A stretch of 64,000 bases of DNA from JACKHA01 sp041401985 (GCA_041401985.1 JAWKTE010000021.1:7379-71378), one strand, 5' to 3'. Counted from the stretch's first letter, positions 8,075 through 16,568 are shown. The notes: generated by a model from the letters alone, not told the origin. Program-made: numbers and translations.

Positions 8075-8812
8075 TTATTCGGACGCGTCCGGCTTCGACC
8101 GGCGCTCCTTCTTGGTCTTGTGGTGCGCCTTGGGCGTCACGTGGAACGTCACGACCGTCTTGCCCACCCGCTTGTCCCGCTTGCCCGGCACGCCGATCTG
8201 CTGCACCACGTCCATGTCCAGCGTGATGTTGAACTCACCCCCCGCCGCCACCAGGACGTTGAGGTCCTCCTGCGGCTTGATGCGGTACACCGCCGGGCCG
8301 AAGCACGGCCTCAGGAACGTGTAGTTCAGGTTCTTGCACACCACCGTGTAGTCACCGCCCGCCACGCCGAAGACGTACATGCCCCCCGCGATCTCGGCGT
8401 TGCCCAAGAGGGCCGCCCCGGCCATCGCGTTGTACCAGTTGCGGTTGAAGCGACGGAACGGCAGCACCGCCGTGAACGTCGTCGCGTCCACACGCTTCAT
8501 CTGGATCCCGCTGCGGAACGCGTACGGGAGCCAGATCATCGAGCACACGCGGTGCCAGAAGTTGTTGCGCGTCGACAGGCGGCTGATGAACGCGTCGATC
8601 CGGTCCAGCAGCGAGCGCTTCCGCTTGCGGGGGCGACGCTTCGGGGACGATTCGCCGGCGGGCGCGCTCGGGGAGGGCGTTTCCGTGTCCGGCGCGGCCA
8701 GGTCCACCGCGTCGTCCTCGCGCGCGGCCACCTCCGCCGGCCGTGCTGAAGCCCCCCCGGCGGCACCCGTGAAGCCGGTGGTTCCCGTGATTGAACTGGC
8801 CTCCGAAGGCAC
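8075..8812 (-). CDS. hotdog-fold (DUF4442/thioesterase-like) protein
   Basis: 245 residues. A basic, Pro/Ser-rich N-terminal half ends in PKRRPRKRKR, followed by NNFWHRVCSMIWLPYAFRSG and then AVLPFRRFNRNWYNAMAGA, which resembles the DUF4442 hotdog domain of acyl-thioester hydrolases. The C-terminal tail HHKTKKERRSKPDASE is highly basic. The GTG at 8812 was chosen because AGGAGG (8817-8822) lies 4 nt upstream; the frame is open further to a TTG at 8914 with no ribosome site. Substrate unknown. Confidence 0.65.
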   Translation of the reverse strand: MPSEASSITGTTGFTGAAGGASARPAEVAAREDDAVDLAAPDTETPSPSAPAGESSPKRRPRKRKRSLLDRIDAFISRLSTRNNFWHRVCSMIWLPYAFRSGIQMKRVDATTFTAVLPFRRFNRNWYNAMAGAALLGNAEIAGGMYVFGVAGGDYTVVCKNLNYTFLRPCFGPAVYRIKPQEDLNVLVAAGGEFNITLDMDVVQQIGVPGKRDKRVGKTVVTFHVTPKAHHKTKKERRSKPDASE

Positions 8813-8907
8813 GCGTCCTCCTGCGAACAGCAATACTACGCGGGCCGTAGATTCCGCATCCCCGCCGGGCCTGCCCGAGGCAGTCCCCGGCGGCTTCGGG
8901 GGCTCGC

Positions 8908-9492
8908 ATGGCAACCAACGCGTCCTGCACCATCCGTCCCGCCCGCGCCAGCGACTTCGACGCCGTGGCCGACATCACCAACCACTACATTCTCACCACG
9001 CCGATCCACTTCTCGACCGAGCCGATCCCCGCCGACGAGCAGCGTCGCAACTGGGAGGCAACCCGCGACCGCTACCCGTTCCTCATCGCCCAGAGCCCCG
9101 ACGGTTCCGGCGGCGTCCACGGCGTGCTCGGCTATGCCAAGGCCGGCGTGTGGCGCAACCGGGCCGCGTACGACTGGACCCCCGAGGTCGGCCTCTACAT
9201 CCACAAGGACCACCACCGCCAGGGCCTCGGCAAGGCCCTGTACCTCCGCCTCTTCGAGATCATGGCCGCCCAGAACTACCACGCCGCCTTCGCCGGCGCG
9301 ACACTCCCCAACGACGCCAGCGTCCGACTGCACGCCGAACTCGGCTTCGAGTCGGTCGGCATTGTCCGCCAGGCGGGCTGGAAGATGGGTCGGTGGTGGG
9401 ACGTGGAGTACTTCCGCAAGGCGCTCGCCCCGGCGGACCGCCCGGCCCGCCCGATCGAGACGGTCGAGGCCGCGCTGGCCCGCCTCGAATAG
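8908..9492 (+). CDS. GNAT acetyltransferase, phosphinothricin/Pat type
   Basis: 194 residues. One GNAT domain: IRPARASDFDAVADITNHYI at the N-terminus, the acetyl-CoA loop HHRQGLGKAL near 110-120, and NDASVRLHAELGFESVG near the end, which is typical of Pat/YncA-like N-acetyltransferases that modify small amines or methionine analogues. Starts at ATG 8908 in a 95-bp divergent gap with the hotdog gene. A TAGATT box at 8848-8853 could be its promoter, with a leader of about 50 nt. Confidence 0.85.
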   Translation: MATNASCTIRPARASDFDAVADITNHYILTTPIHFSTEPIPADEQRRNWEATRDRYPFLIAQSPDGSGGVHGVLGYAKAGVWRNRAAYDWTPEVGLYIHKDHHRQGLGKALYLRLFEIMAAQNYHAAFAGATLPNDASVRLHAELGFESVGIVRQAGWKMGRWWDVEYFRKALAPADRPARPIETVEAALARLE

Positions 9493-9598
9493 GCGCGGCC
9501 CACCCGGCCTTGCACGCCTGTGCGTTCAACGCGGCTTCTTCCCAGATCTCCGACTGAACCCGGCACCAAACGCGTCGGGTTCCCAAGGAGGTCATCCC

Positions 9599-10711
9599 AT
9601 GCGCCCAAGGCCAACAACGCCCGTCGTCCTTTCTCTCGCGTTCGCACTCGCCGCGGCCCACGCCGCCCCCGGCGCGATCATCCGCCGGCACGATCGGGAC
9701 GACGCCGCCTACATCGAGCACGCCCGCCCGTTCACCACCGTCGTCCGCGTCGGGGGCGGCACCGGCACGCTCGTGGGCGACCGCTGGGTCCTCACCGCCG
9801 CCCACGTGGCCCGCGGCCTGGACTCGCCGTTCACCGACATCCTGCTCGGCGACGCCCGCCTCGTGCCCGACGCCGTGGCGTTCCACCCGACCTGGACCGG
9901 CGAGGGATCGGCCGAATCGGTGGACATGGCGCTGATCCGCCTCGCCGAGCCCGTGACGGACATCGAGCCGAGCCCGCTGTACGAGTGGGAGGACGAGGCC
10001 GGGAAGGGCGTGACCTTCGTCGGGTTCGGCATGTTCGGCACCGGGCTCACCGGCCCGGAGGGCGACGACGGGCTCCTCCGGGCCGCGTCGAACACGCTCA
10101 TCGACGCCCCGGTCGAGGGCTGGGTGCGATTCGAGTTCTCGCGCCCCCCCGACGCGACGGACCTCGAGGGAATCAGCGGGCCGGGCGACAGCGGCGGGCC
10201 CGCGTTCATCGAGCGCCAGGGCGTGCACTACATCGCCGGCGTGAGTTCCTCGAATGACGCCGGCGGCTCCGGCCCCTGCACCTACGGCTCGACCGAGTTC
10301 TACGCCCGCGTGTCGACGAGCGCCCAGTGGCTCCGCGAGACGATGGACTCCGGGCAGGCCAAGGCGCTCGACCGCCCCGCGCGCGAGTCTGTCGCCAGGG
10401 CCGGGTGGCCGACCACGCCCGCGGGCGCGATCGCCGAGGCCTTCTTCGCCGCGTACAGCGCCGACCGTCCCATGGAGTCATTCGAGCGGTCGTGGCGATC
10501 GGCCGCCGCCCTCGAGGCACGCCCGGCGAGCGAGCGTGGGGGCCAGTGGGAAGAACTCCGATCCCAGTGGGGCCCGTTGCAGCCGCTCGAGATGGCGGCG
10601 TTCGAGTCGGGCGACCTGGCGGTCCTGTGCTCGACCGAGGGTGATCGCCGTAGCGCATCCTGCGGTTCCGCTGCGACGAGGCCGAGCCGAACCGCCTCTC
10701 GGCGATCATGA
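9599..10711 (+). CDS. secreted trypsin-like serine protease
   Basis: 370 residues as read. Signal peptide to about 23 (LSLAFALAAAHAAPGA), then an S1 protease domain with the triad in VLTAAHVA (His), SVDMALIRL (Asp) and GPGDSGGPAF (Ser). A second region of about 130 residues follows (AIAEAFFAAYSADRPMESFE..). AAGGAGG at 9585-9591 is a strong ribosome site. The last about 22 residues look wrong: after STEGD another frame reads RILRFRCDEAEPNRLSAIMI to a TAG at 10734, so a small indel near 10645 probably truncates or mis-frames the C-terminus. It acts outside the cytoplasm; target unknown. Confidence 0.8.
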   Translation: MRPRPTTPVVLSLAFALAAAHAAPGAIIRRHDRDDAAYIEHARPFTTVVRVGGGTGTLVGDRWVLTAAHVARGLDSPFTDILLGDARLVPDAVAFHPTWTGEGSAESVDMALIRLAEPVTDIEPSPLYEWEDEAGKGVTFVGFGMFGTGLTGPEGDDGLLRAASNTLIDAPVEGWVRFEFSRPPDATDLEGISGPGDSGGPAFIERQGVHYIAGVSSSNDAGGSGPCTYGSTEFYARVSTSAQWLRETMDSGQAKALDRPARESVARAGWPTTPAGAIAEAFFAAYSADRPMESFERSWRSAAALEARPASERGGQWEELRSQWGPLQPLEMAAFESGDLAVLCSTEGDRRSASCGSAATRPSRTASRRS

Positions 10712-10781
10712 TCTCGCCGACGCCCCGCAGGTAGTTGGCGACCCGACGATGTGGTCGCGATCCGCTGGCTTTCGGCGGTCG

Positions 10782-11267
10782 CTACTCGCGCTCGTCCCGA
10801 CCCGTTCCATCCCGACCCGTGCCATCCCGCGCCGACTCGTCCCGCCCGGGCTCGGGCCGCGCGATCACCTGCACGCTCACATGGTCGATCGGCACGCCCG
10901 TGAGTTTCTCGAGTTCGGCCACCGCTTCGCCCGACAGCCGCCCGAGCAGTTTCCGCCCGACCTCCGCCGGCGCATCCTCGACACGCCCGTCGTGGTGCAC
11001 CACGTGCACGTGCGGCGACAGATCGGCGTCATAGCGGCACGCCCCCGGGCTCGACGCGATCCGGCGCACCAGCCCGCAGCGCGTGAACGCATCCAGCGCG
11101 TTGTACACCGTCGCCAGCGACAGGCCCGGGTCGTCGCGCCGCAGGGTCTGGAACAGTTCTTCCGCCGTGGGGTGCGAGGTGGTGTCGCGCAGCGCGCCGT
11201 AGATCACGTCACGCTGACGCGTTCGCCGCAGCCCGTTGGCGTGGAAGATGTCGCGCGGCTCGTCCAT
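10782..11267 (-). CDS. Fur-family transcriptional regulator
   Basis: 161 residues. Winged helix (RTRQRDVIYGALRDTTSHPT, SLATVYNALDAFTRCGLVRR) then a dimerisation domain with the metal-ligand cluster HVHVVHHDG. It lacks the CxxC structural-zinc pairs of many Fur/PerR proteins. The tail has (GRDGT)-type repeats encoded by a 15-bp tandem repeat, which looks like recent expansion. Upstream and divergent or tandem genes do not reveal whether it senses iron, zinc or peroxide. Confidence 0.85.
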   Translation of the reverse strand: MDEPRDIFHANGLRRTRQRDVIYGALRDTTSHPTAEELFQTLRRDDPGLSLATVYNALDAFTRCGLVRRIASSPGACRYDADLSPHVHVVHHDGRVEDAPAEVGRKLLGRLSGEAVAELEKLTGVPIDHVSVQVIARPEPGRDESARDGTGRDGTGRDERE

Positions 11268-11408
11268 CGGGTCTCGATCATCGACGTCGCAGGGGCCTGA
11301 CGCGGGTGGAGCGTCGCGGCGTTCGTCTGGAGCCCATCGTCCGGTCGCAGTGCAGAACCCAGAGGAAGTATTGGTCGAGCGCCGGCGCTGGACCAGAACC
11401 GCGAACCC

Positions 11409-11975
11409 TCACGCCCCCGTGTCGCCCTCGGTCCCCGGCAGGCTCCCGGGCGTCGGCCCGTGCATCAGGTCCGGCCCGATCTCCCGCTCCACCTCGGGCG
11501 GCGCGCTGGGCTTGGGTCCGAGAAGCCGCATTTTCCGGTGCGGGATCCCCGCCTCCGTGAACTCGTCCGAGACCGTCTCCCACCCCAGCGCGTCGTAGAA
11601 CCCCATCGCCGGCAACTGGGCGTGGCAGAACAGTTCGCCAAGCCCGAGTTCCCCGAACGCCCGCGACTCGATCGCCACGACGAGCCCCCGCCCGATGCCC
11701 TCGCCCTGACGCTGCGGATCGACGGCCATTTGCATCAGTTTCCCGACGCCGGCGGCCGGGTAGCCCGCCAGCAGCGTCGCGCACCCGACCACTCGGGGCC
11801 CGGCGGCCTGCCTGACCACCGCCACGAAGTGCTCGAACGCCTCCTCCATGCCCGAGAACTCACGCCGGAACCGGGCCATGTCGTACCCGATCGGCTGCAG
11901 CAGGACCGCCTCCCGCAGGGCGCACTCCTGCGGGTAGAGCGGGTCGGCCGTGTTGATCCGGCGGATCTCGACCAT
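11409..11975 (-). CDS. GNAT acetyltransferase
   Basis: 188 residues with a compact GNAT fold: VGKLMQMAVDPQRQGEGIGR gives the acetyl-CoA binding loop (QRQGEGIG), and CHAQLPAMGFYDALGWETVS is the C-terminal beta-bulge region; HRKM follows. A proline-rich tail of about 25 residues adds nothing recognisable. A minus-strand TAACCT box lies 9 nt before the ATG. Divergent from the GH15 gene. Substrate unknown. Confidence 0.85.
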   Translation of the reverse strand: MVEIRRINTADPLYPQECALREAVLLQPIGYDMARFRREFSGMEEAFEHFVAVVRQAAGPRVVGCATLLAGYPAAGVGKLMQMAVDPQRQGEGIGRGLVVAIESRAFGELGLGELFCHAQLPAMGFYDALGWETVSDEFTEAGIPHRKMRLLGPKPSAPPEVEREIGPDLMHGPTPGSLPGTEGDTGA

Positions 11976-11984
11976 CGATCGCCA

Positions 11985-11990
11985 AGGTTA
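11985..11990 (-). promoter_or_regulatory. TANNNT box, possible leaderless promoter
   Basis: TAACCT, 9 nt before the ATG at 11975. This is the longest gap of the set, so it is less certain. Confidence 0.35.
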
Positions 11991-12212
11991 GTGAGGGTTC
12001 ACCGCCCCAACAAGGGGCCGGGGCCCCTGCCGACAGCCAGTGCCGATTGGGCGTGCCGCTGGCCCGATCGGGCCGGATTCCCGGTCGTGGGCGGGATCGA
12101 TCGTGCCGATACCCTTCCATACTCTGGCTGTCGGTCCGTTCGTGAGAGAGGCAGGCGGGAGTGGCGGTTCGGGGCGGCGCGGGCCGCGGTCCCGGCATGG
12201 AGGCCCTGGCTG

Positions 12213-14210
12213 ATGCCCCGAGATATCCCTGTCGGCAACGGCGATCTGCTGGTCACGTTCGACGAGTCCTATCGCGTGCGCGACCTGTACTTCCCGCGCG
12301 TCGGGCGGTTCAACCACACCGCCGGGCACGTCCAGCGATTCGGCGTCTGGGCCGACGGCAAGTTCGCGTGGATCGAGGACGAGTCCTGGGAACTGGACCT
12401 GCGCTACCGGGCCGACACGCTCGTGACCGACGTGCGCCTCGTGAACCAGGCCCTGGGCCTCGAGATCGTGTGCGCCGACGCCGTCGACGCCACCGACCCG
12501 GTCTACCTCCGCAAGACCATCGTCCGCGACCTGACGGGCAAGGCCCGCGACGTCCGCATCTTCTTCCACCTGGACCTGTCGATCGGCGGGACCGCGGTCG
12601 GCGACACCGCCAACTTCGACCCCGCCAACTCCGCGGTGGTCGTCTACAAGGACGACAACTACTTCCTGGTCAACGCCTGCGACCAGCACAAGTGCGGGAT
12701 CGACCACTGGGCCATCGGCACCAAGCGCCTGGGCGGGGCCGAGGGCACCTGGCGCGACGCCGAGGACGGCGCCCTGGGCCGCAACGCCATCAGCCAGGGC
12801 TCGGTCGACGCGACCATCGGCTTCAACCTGCACGTGCCCGCCGGCGCCGAGGCCTATGTCACGATGTGGCTCGCCTGCGGGCACTCCTACGACGACGTCA
12901 AACGCCTGAACCGGCGCATCTGGGAGCGCGGCCCGGACCGCATGCTCTCGCGCACCGACGCCTACTGGAAACTCTGGTGCCGCAAGGAGCCGCTCGACAC
13001 CAGCCCGCTGCCCGAGAACCTCCGCGACCTCTTCTACCGCTCGCAACTGGTCATGCGGACCCAGATCGACAACGGCGGGGCCATCATCGCCGCCAACGAC
13101 TCGGATGTCACCCAGTTCGGCGGCGACCACTACTCGTACTGCTGGATGCGCGACGGCGCGCTGGTGGCCTACGGCCTGACGCTGTGCGGGCAGGGCGAGC
13201 TCAGCCGCGCCTTCTTCCGCTACGCCGACAAGTGCATCGATGAGAACGGCTACTTCCTGCACAAGTACACGCCCGAGGGACGCTTGGCCTCCTCCTGGCA
13301 CCCCTGGACGCTCGACGGGCAGCGCGTGCTCCCGATCCAGCAGGACGAGACCTCGCTGGTGGTCTGGGCCCTCCGCCAGCACTTCGTCGCGTTCCGCGAC
13401 GTTGAGTTCGTCAAGCCGCTGTACGAGCGCCTGGTCGTCCATCCCGCCGAGTGGATGCTCGCCTACCGCGACCACCACGGGCTGCCCCGCCAATCCTGGG
13501 ACCTCTGGGAGGAGCGTCGCGGCGTGAGCCTGTTCACCGTCGGCGCGACCATCGGCGCCCTCAACGCCGCTGCCGCCTTCGCCAGCGACTTCGGCGAGCC
13601 CGACCGGGCCGCGGCGTTCCGCGAGGGGGCCGAGCGCATGAAGGGCGCCTTGGGCCGCCACATGTGGCACCCGGACCGCGGTCGCTTCGCACGCATGGCG
13701 GTCCCGCTGCCCGACGGCTCGTACCGCCTGGACATGACCGCCGACTCGTCGTCCTACGCCCTGTTCGCCTTCGGGGCCTTCGAGCCCGACGACCCGCGGA
13801 TCGTCGCCCAGATGACCCAGGACTTCGAGCGCCTGTGGATCAAGACGCCCATCGGCGGGTGCGCCCGCTACGAGCGCGACTACTACCACCAGGTCGAACG
13901 CGACAAGATCGACCAGGTCCCCGGCAACCCGTGGGTCATCTGCACCCTCTGGCACGCCCAGTGGCGGATCGCCGCGGCCCGGAACCTCGAGGAACTCCGC
14001 AAGGCGCTGCCGCTGCTGGAGTGGGCCGCGACGCGGGCCCTGCCCAGCGGCGTGCTGGCCGAGCAGTTCCACCCGCACACGGGCGAGCCGATGTCGGTCA
14101 GCCCGCTGACGTGGAGCCACGCGACGTACTGCATGGTGGTGGTCGAGTACCTGCGCCGGTACGAGTCGATGAGCCGCCAGCGGTCGGCGGGGCGGATCGA
14201 GATGGCGTGA
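12213..14210 (+). CDS. GH15 family glucoamylase/trehalase-like protein
   Basis: 665 residues, no signal peptide, so cytoplasmic. N-terminal beta-sandwich (GNGDLLVTFDESYRVRDLYF onward, to about 270), then an (alpha/alpha)6 barrel. Candidate catalytic acids are the Glu pair in QSWDLWEER (about 432) and the Glu in GVLAEQFHPHTGEP (about 616), in the order found in GH15. YCWMRDGA near 315 is the substrate-pocket motif of the family. Known members hydrolyse alpha-glucosides (glycogen, maltodextrin, trehalose). The ATG at 12213 starts the conserved region; upstream in-frame sequence covers the divergent GNAT promoter and is unlikely to be translated. Confidence 0.9.
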   Translation: MPRDIPVGNGDLLVTFDESYRVRDLYFPRVGRFNHTAGHVQRFGVWADGKFAWIEDESWELDLRYRADTLVTDVRLVNQALGLEIVCADAVDATDPVYLRKTIVRDLTGKARDVRIFFHLDLSIGGTAVGDTANFDPANSAVVVYKDDNYFLVNACDQHKCGIDHWAIGTKRLGGAEGTWRDAEDGALGRNAISQGSVDATIGFNLHVPAGAEAYVTMWLACGHSYDDVKRLNRRIWERGPDRMLSRTDAYWKLWCRKEPLDTSPLPENLRDLFYRSQLVMRTQIDNGGAIIAANDSDVTQFGGDHYSYCWMRDGALVAYGLTLCGQGELSRAFFRYADKCIDENGYFLHKYTPEGRLASSWHPWTLDGQRVLPIQQDETSLVVWALRQHFVAFRDVEFVKPLYERLVVHPAEWMLAYRDHHGLPRQSWDLWEERRGVSLFTVGATIGALNAAAAFASDFGEPDRAAAFREGAERMKGALGRHMWHPDRGRFARMAVPLPDGSYRLDMTADSSSYALFAFGAFEPDDPRIVAQMTQDFERLWIKTPIGGCARYERDYYHQVERDKIDQVPGNPWVICTLWHAQWRIAAARNLEELRKALPLLEWAATRALPSGVLAEQFHPHTGEPMSVSPLTWSHATYCMVVVEYLRRYESMSRQRSAGRIEMA

Positions 14211-14228
14211 TCTCGAGATCGCGGCTCC

Positions 14229-14268
14229 GAAAGAAAACCCGCCGTGGGCCTCGCGGCTCCACGGCGGG
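14229..14268 (-). terminator. rho-independent terminator, minus strand
   Basis: CCCGCCGTGG / CCACGGCGGG stem (10 bp, 11-nt loop) followed on the minus strand by TTTTCTTTC. It ends a transcript coming from the right (the 14.3-14.6 kb RNA locus). The stem could also act for the GH15 gene, though with no T-run in that direction. Confidence 0.75.
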
Positions 14269-14573
14269 GGTGTTCGTCAATCTCCGTAGGAGATGACCGT
14301 TCAAGGGCTGCACCAACGGCAAGCCCGTCGGCGGCCGCTTTAGCGGCGCAGCCCCTTCGTACAGTCGTGCTTCACTGGATCACCTCCTTCGCCAAGGGTT
14401 TCCCCGACGGCGCGGGCCTGTACAGCCTGCCGCCGGGCTCTTGTTCCCCCGGACCGTCGCCCGGGGCTCATCGCCCGGGAGCGGGGTGAAACTCGCTCCC
14501 GGTCGTCGCGGCCTTGCCCGCCCCGGCGACGCCGGGTTCTCCGGGCCGCCGGCGACCTGCGCCGCCGCGATAC
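14235..14573 (-). ncRNA. orphan structured RNA / leader-peptide transcript
   Basis: A minus-strand transcript of about 340 nt bounded by a promoter (14580-14607) and a terminator, with no normal gene inside. Several strong hairpins are visible: CCGGGAGCG/CGCTCCCGG (10-nt loop), CCCGGC/GCCGGG, and a three-way junction at 14305-14354 closed by GGGCTGC/GCAGCCC with inner stems GCCGCT/AGCGGC and ACGG/CCGT. It does not match RNase P, tmRNA, SRP or 6S landmarks that I can recognise. A 120-codon open frame crosses it but has shadow-like composition. May be a small RNA or the regulated leader of an 11-codon peptide. Confidence 0.4.
14340..14375 (-). CDS. possible 11-codon peptide with extended Shine-Dalgarno
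   Basis: GTG AAG CAC ... CGC TAA encodes VKHDCTKGLRR. Just before it, 14376-14389 reads AAGGAGGTGATCCA, a perfect 14-nt complement of the canonical 16S rRNA 3' tail, with GGAGG 7 nt from the GTG. The stop codon lies in a stem of the three-way junction. Whether the peptide is made is unknown; translation of so strong a site would reshape the downstream hairpins. Confidence 0.3.
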   Translation of the reverse strand: MKHDCTKGLRR

Positions 14574-14594
14574 CGATGTATCGTACCACGATAC
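14568..14594. promoter_or_regulatory. three-half-site operator over the -10 region
   Basis: CGATAC (14568-14573), GTATCG (14578-14583) and CGATAC (14589-14594) form two overlapping palindromes sharing the middle half-site; GTATCGT-ACC-ACGATAC is perfect over 7-bp arms. It overlaps the -10 box and predicted start of the minus-strand RNA, a place where a repressor would block transcription. Confidence 0.5.
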
Positions 14595-14607
14595 GCCGCG
14601 GCTGCAA
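14580..14607 (-). promoter_or_regulatory. promoter of the 14.3-14.6 kb RNA locus
   Basis: Minus strand: TTGCAG (14602-14607), 16-nt spacer, TACGAT (14580-14585). Predicted start near 14573. Confidence 0.5.
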
Positions 14608-14744
14608 TCGGGTTGCAGGATGTGGATGGACAAGGACTTAGGCGGACCGAACACCAGGCCCGCCCGTCGAGCCTTCCAACCGGCCCGCCGAACGCCCAGC
14701 ACGCCCCGCCGGACGCCGTCGCCCGTTCCCGGGTCGCCGAGGCC

Positions 14745-15515
14745 TCACTTCTTGGACGTGCTCATCGCCTCGATCGTGTCGTCCGAGAGGTACAGGATCC
14801 GCCCGCACGCCTTACACAGCGTCAGCGGACCCTTCGAGAGCAGCGAGTTGATCGGCTCGAGCGGCAGGGCCTTCATGCACCCGCTGCACACGAACTCCAG
14901 GCGCTTCAAATCCGCCACCTCGACCACCGTCATGATCTCGTCGTCCTCGCCGCGCGAGGTCATCAGGTCGTCGTAAAACTTCAGCACGTCGGCGGGCACC
15001 TCGGCCACCAGCGCCGCCCGCTGGGCCCGCAGCTCTTCGACGCGTCCGCGGATCTCGCCGGCCCGCTGGTCGCGCTCGCCGGCGGCCACGCCCCGGAGTT
15101 TTGTCCGCTCGTCGCGCTTCGTGCCGAGTTCCTTGAGCGCCGCGTCGATCTGCTCGCTCTTGGTGATGTTGTCCAGCCCGGCGGTCTCGACCTTGTCGCG
15201 GTCGATCTTGAGCGTGTTGAGTTCGACCTGCAGGGCCTTGTATTCCTTGGCGTTCTGGGCCGCGTTCATCCGCTCGCGGATGGTGGCCATCCGCGCCTCG
15301 ATGCCCTTGATCTCGCTCTCGGTGTTGGCGATGGTCGCCTTGAGGAGCCGTTGCTGGGATTCGAGGCTCTTGCGCTTCGAGTCGATGTGCCCGAGCTGCC
15401 CCTCCTGGTCTTTGAGGAATCGCTCGGACGCCCTGAGGCGCGACTCGAGGCCTTTGAGCTGCTCATCCACTCGGAACACGCGCAACAGGCGTGCCGTCGT
15501 CGTCATCTGCGACAT
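14745..15515 (-). CDS. coiled-coil protein with C4 zinc ribbon
   Basis: 256 residues. Residues 1-190 form a long heptad-rich antiparallel coiled coil (LKGLESRLRASERFLKDQEG..). The C-terminus has a zinc ribbon CSGCMKALP..CKACGRILYL. This matches the conserved CT398/Rv2229-type family, whose role is poorly defined. ATG 15515 is preceded by GGGAG, and TATGCT at 15543-15548 could be the promoter. Next gene upstream, cdsA, is read in the same direction 52 nt away, so they may be co-transcribed. Downstream is the orphan RNA locus. Confidence 0.8.
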   Translation of the reverse strand: MSQMTTTARLLRVFRVDEQLKGLESRLRASERFLKDQEGQLGHIDSKRKSLESQQRLLKATIANTESEIKGIEARMATIRERMNAAQNAKEYKALQVELNTLKIDRDKVETAGLDNITKSEQIDAALKELGTKRDERTKLRGVAAGERDQRAGEIRGRVEELRAQRAALVAEVPADVLKFYDDLMTSRGEDDEIMTVVEVADLKRLEFVCSGCMKALPLEPINSLLSKGPLTLCKACGRILYLSDDTIEAMSTSKK

Positions 15516-15567
15516 CCAGGGCTCCCGGTTACCACTGCACAAGCATAGCGCGCCTCAGGCCCGCCCG

Positions 15568-16497
15568 TCATCCCACCACCGCCAGCCACCAGAACGCGAT
15601 CGGCGCCACCAGCAGCGGCGAATCGATCACGTCCAGCACGCCCCCGAACCCGGGCAGCGAGTGCCCCGAGTCCTTCACCCCCGCGTCCCGCTTGAGCAGG
15701 CTCGCCATCAGGTCGCCGACCTGCCCGAACACGCCGAACAACACACCCGCCCCCGCGCCGATCAGCAGCGACACGCCGAGCCCCTGATCGTCCGTCCCGC
15801 CCATCAGCCCCCGCTCGTCGAGCACCCACCGCCCGATCGCCCCAGCCAGGGCCGAGACCACCAGCCCCCCCACCACGCCCTCCCAGGTCTTGCCCGGGCT
15901 GAGCCAGGGAATCAGGCGGTGCTTGCCGATGGCCCGCCCCGTGAAGTACGCCCCGATGTCGAACGACTTGACCACCAGCAGGATCCACAGCAGCACCCAG
16001 GCCGAGTGCTCGCGCCGGATCGCCAACACGAACCCGAACATCAGGCCCAGATACACGAACGCGATCAGCGTGCCCCCGGCCGCGGCGATCACGCCCTGGA
16101 ACTCGCGCCGACGCGAGGAGTACGCCAGGCTCATCGCCAGCACGCCCGCGGCACAGGTGCTCACGATCCCGATGGACGTGATCGCCTTCACGTCCGCCGG
16201 CACCAGCGACGAGACGCACAGCCCGATCAGGGCCGCGGCACAGGTGATCCGGCGCGACGACGCCACGCCCTTGTGGCGCAGGATGTCCACCAGTTCCACC
16301 GACGCCAGGAAACTGATCGGCACCATGACGCAGAACACGACCACGCCCGCGGGCAGGGTCTGGCCGTCGCCCACGAACCGTCCCATCCAGGCCAGCCAGG
16401 CGGGGATCGGCTGCAGGTCGATCCACCCGTCGAGCCACAGCCCGCCGATGAGGGCGGCGATCAGCACCGGGCCGAGCAGCAATCGATACTTCAGCAC
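15568..16497 (-). CDS. cdsA: phosphatidate cytidylyltransferase
   Basis: 309-residue polytopic membrane enzyme that makes CDP-diacylglycerol from phosphatidate and CTP, the branch point of phospholipid synthesis. About eight hydrophobic segments. The signature is clear: FTGRAIGKHRLIPWLSPGKT in the middle, then SLLKRDAGVKDSGHSLPGFG and VLDVIDS near the end; PGFGG replaces the more usual PGHGG. No ATG fits: GTG at 16497 begins the homologous part, while the open frame continues into hairpin-A repeats at 16.57 kb that are unlikely to be coding. A TTG at about 16521 is another option. Confidence 0.88.
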   Translation of the reverse strand: MLKYRLLLGPVLIAALIGGLWLDGWIDLQPIPAWLAWMGRFVGDGQTLPAGVVVFCVMVPISFLASVELVDILRHKGVASSRRITCAAALIGLCVSSLVPADVKAITSIGIVSTCAAGVLAMSLAYSSRRREFQGVIAAAGGTLIAFVYLGLMFGFVLAIRREHSAWVLLWILLVVKSFDIGAYFTGRAIGKHRLIPWLSPGKTWEGVVGGLVVSALAGAIGRWVLDERGLMGGTDDQGLGVSLLIGAGAGVLFGVFGQVGDLMASLLKRDAGVKDSGHSLPGFGGVLDVIDSPLLVAPIAFWWLAVVG

Positions 16498-16568
16498 GCC
16501 CCAGCGGCCTCCCAACCCCTTGAAGAGCCCCGATCGGGGCAGACGATAGGCGACACGCCCGCCACCGC

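Noticed and set aside
14376..14389. TGGATCACCTCCTT on the plus strand, like the 3' end of 16S rRNA
   Set aside because: No other 16S sequence is next to it. It is better explained as an extended Shine-Dalgarno site on the minus strand.
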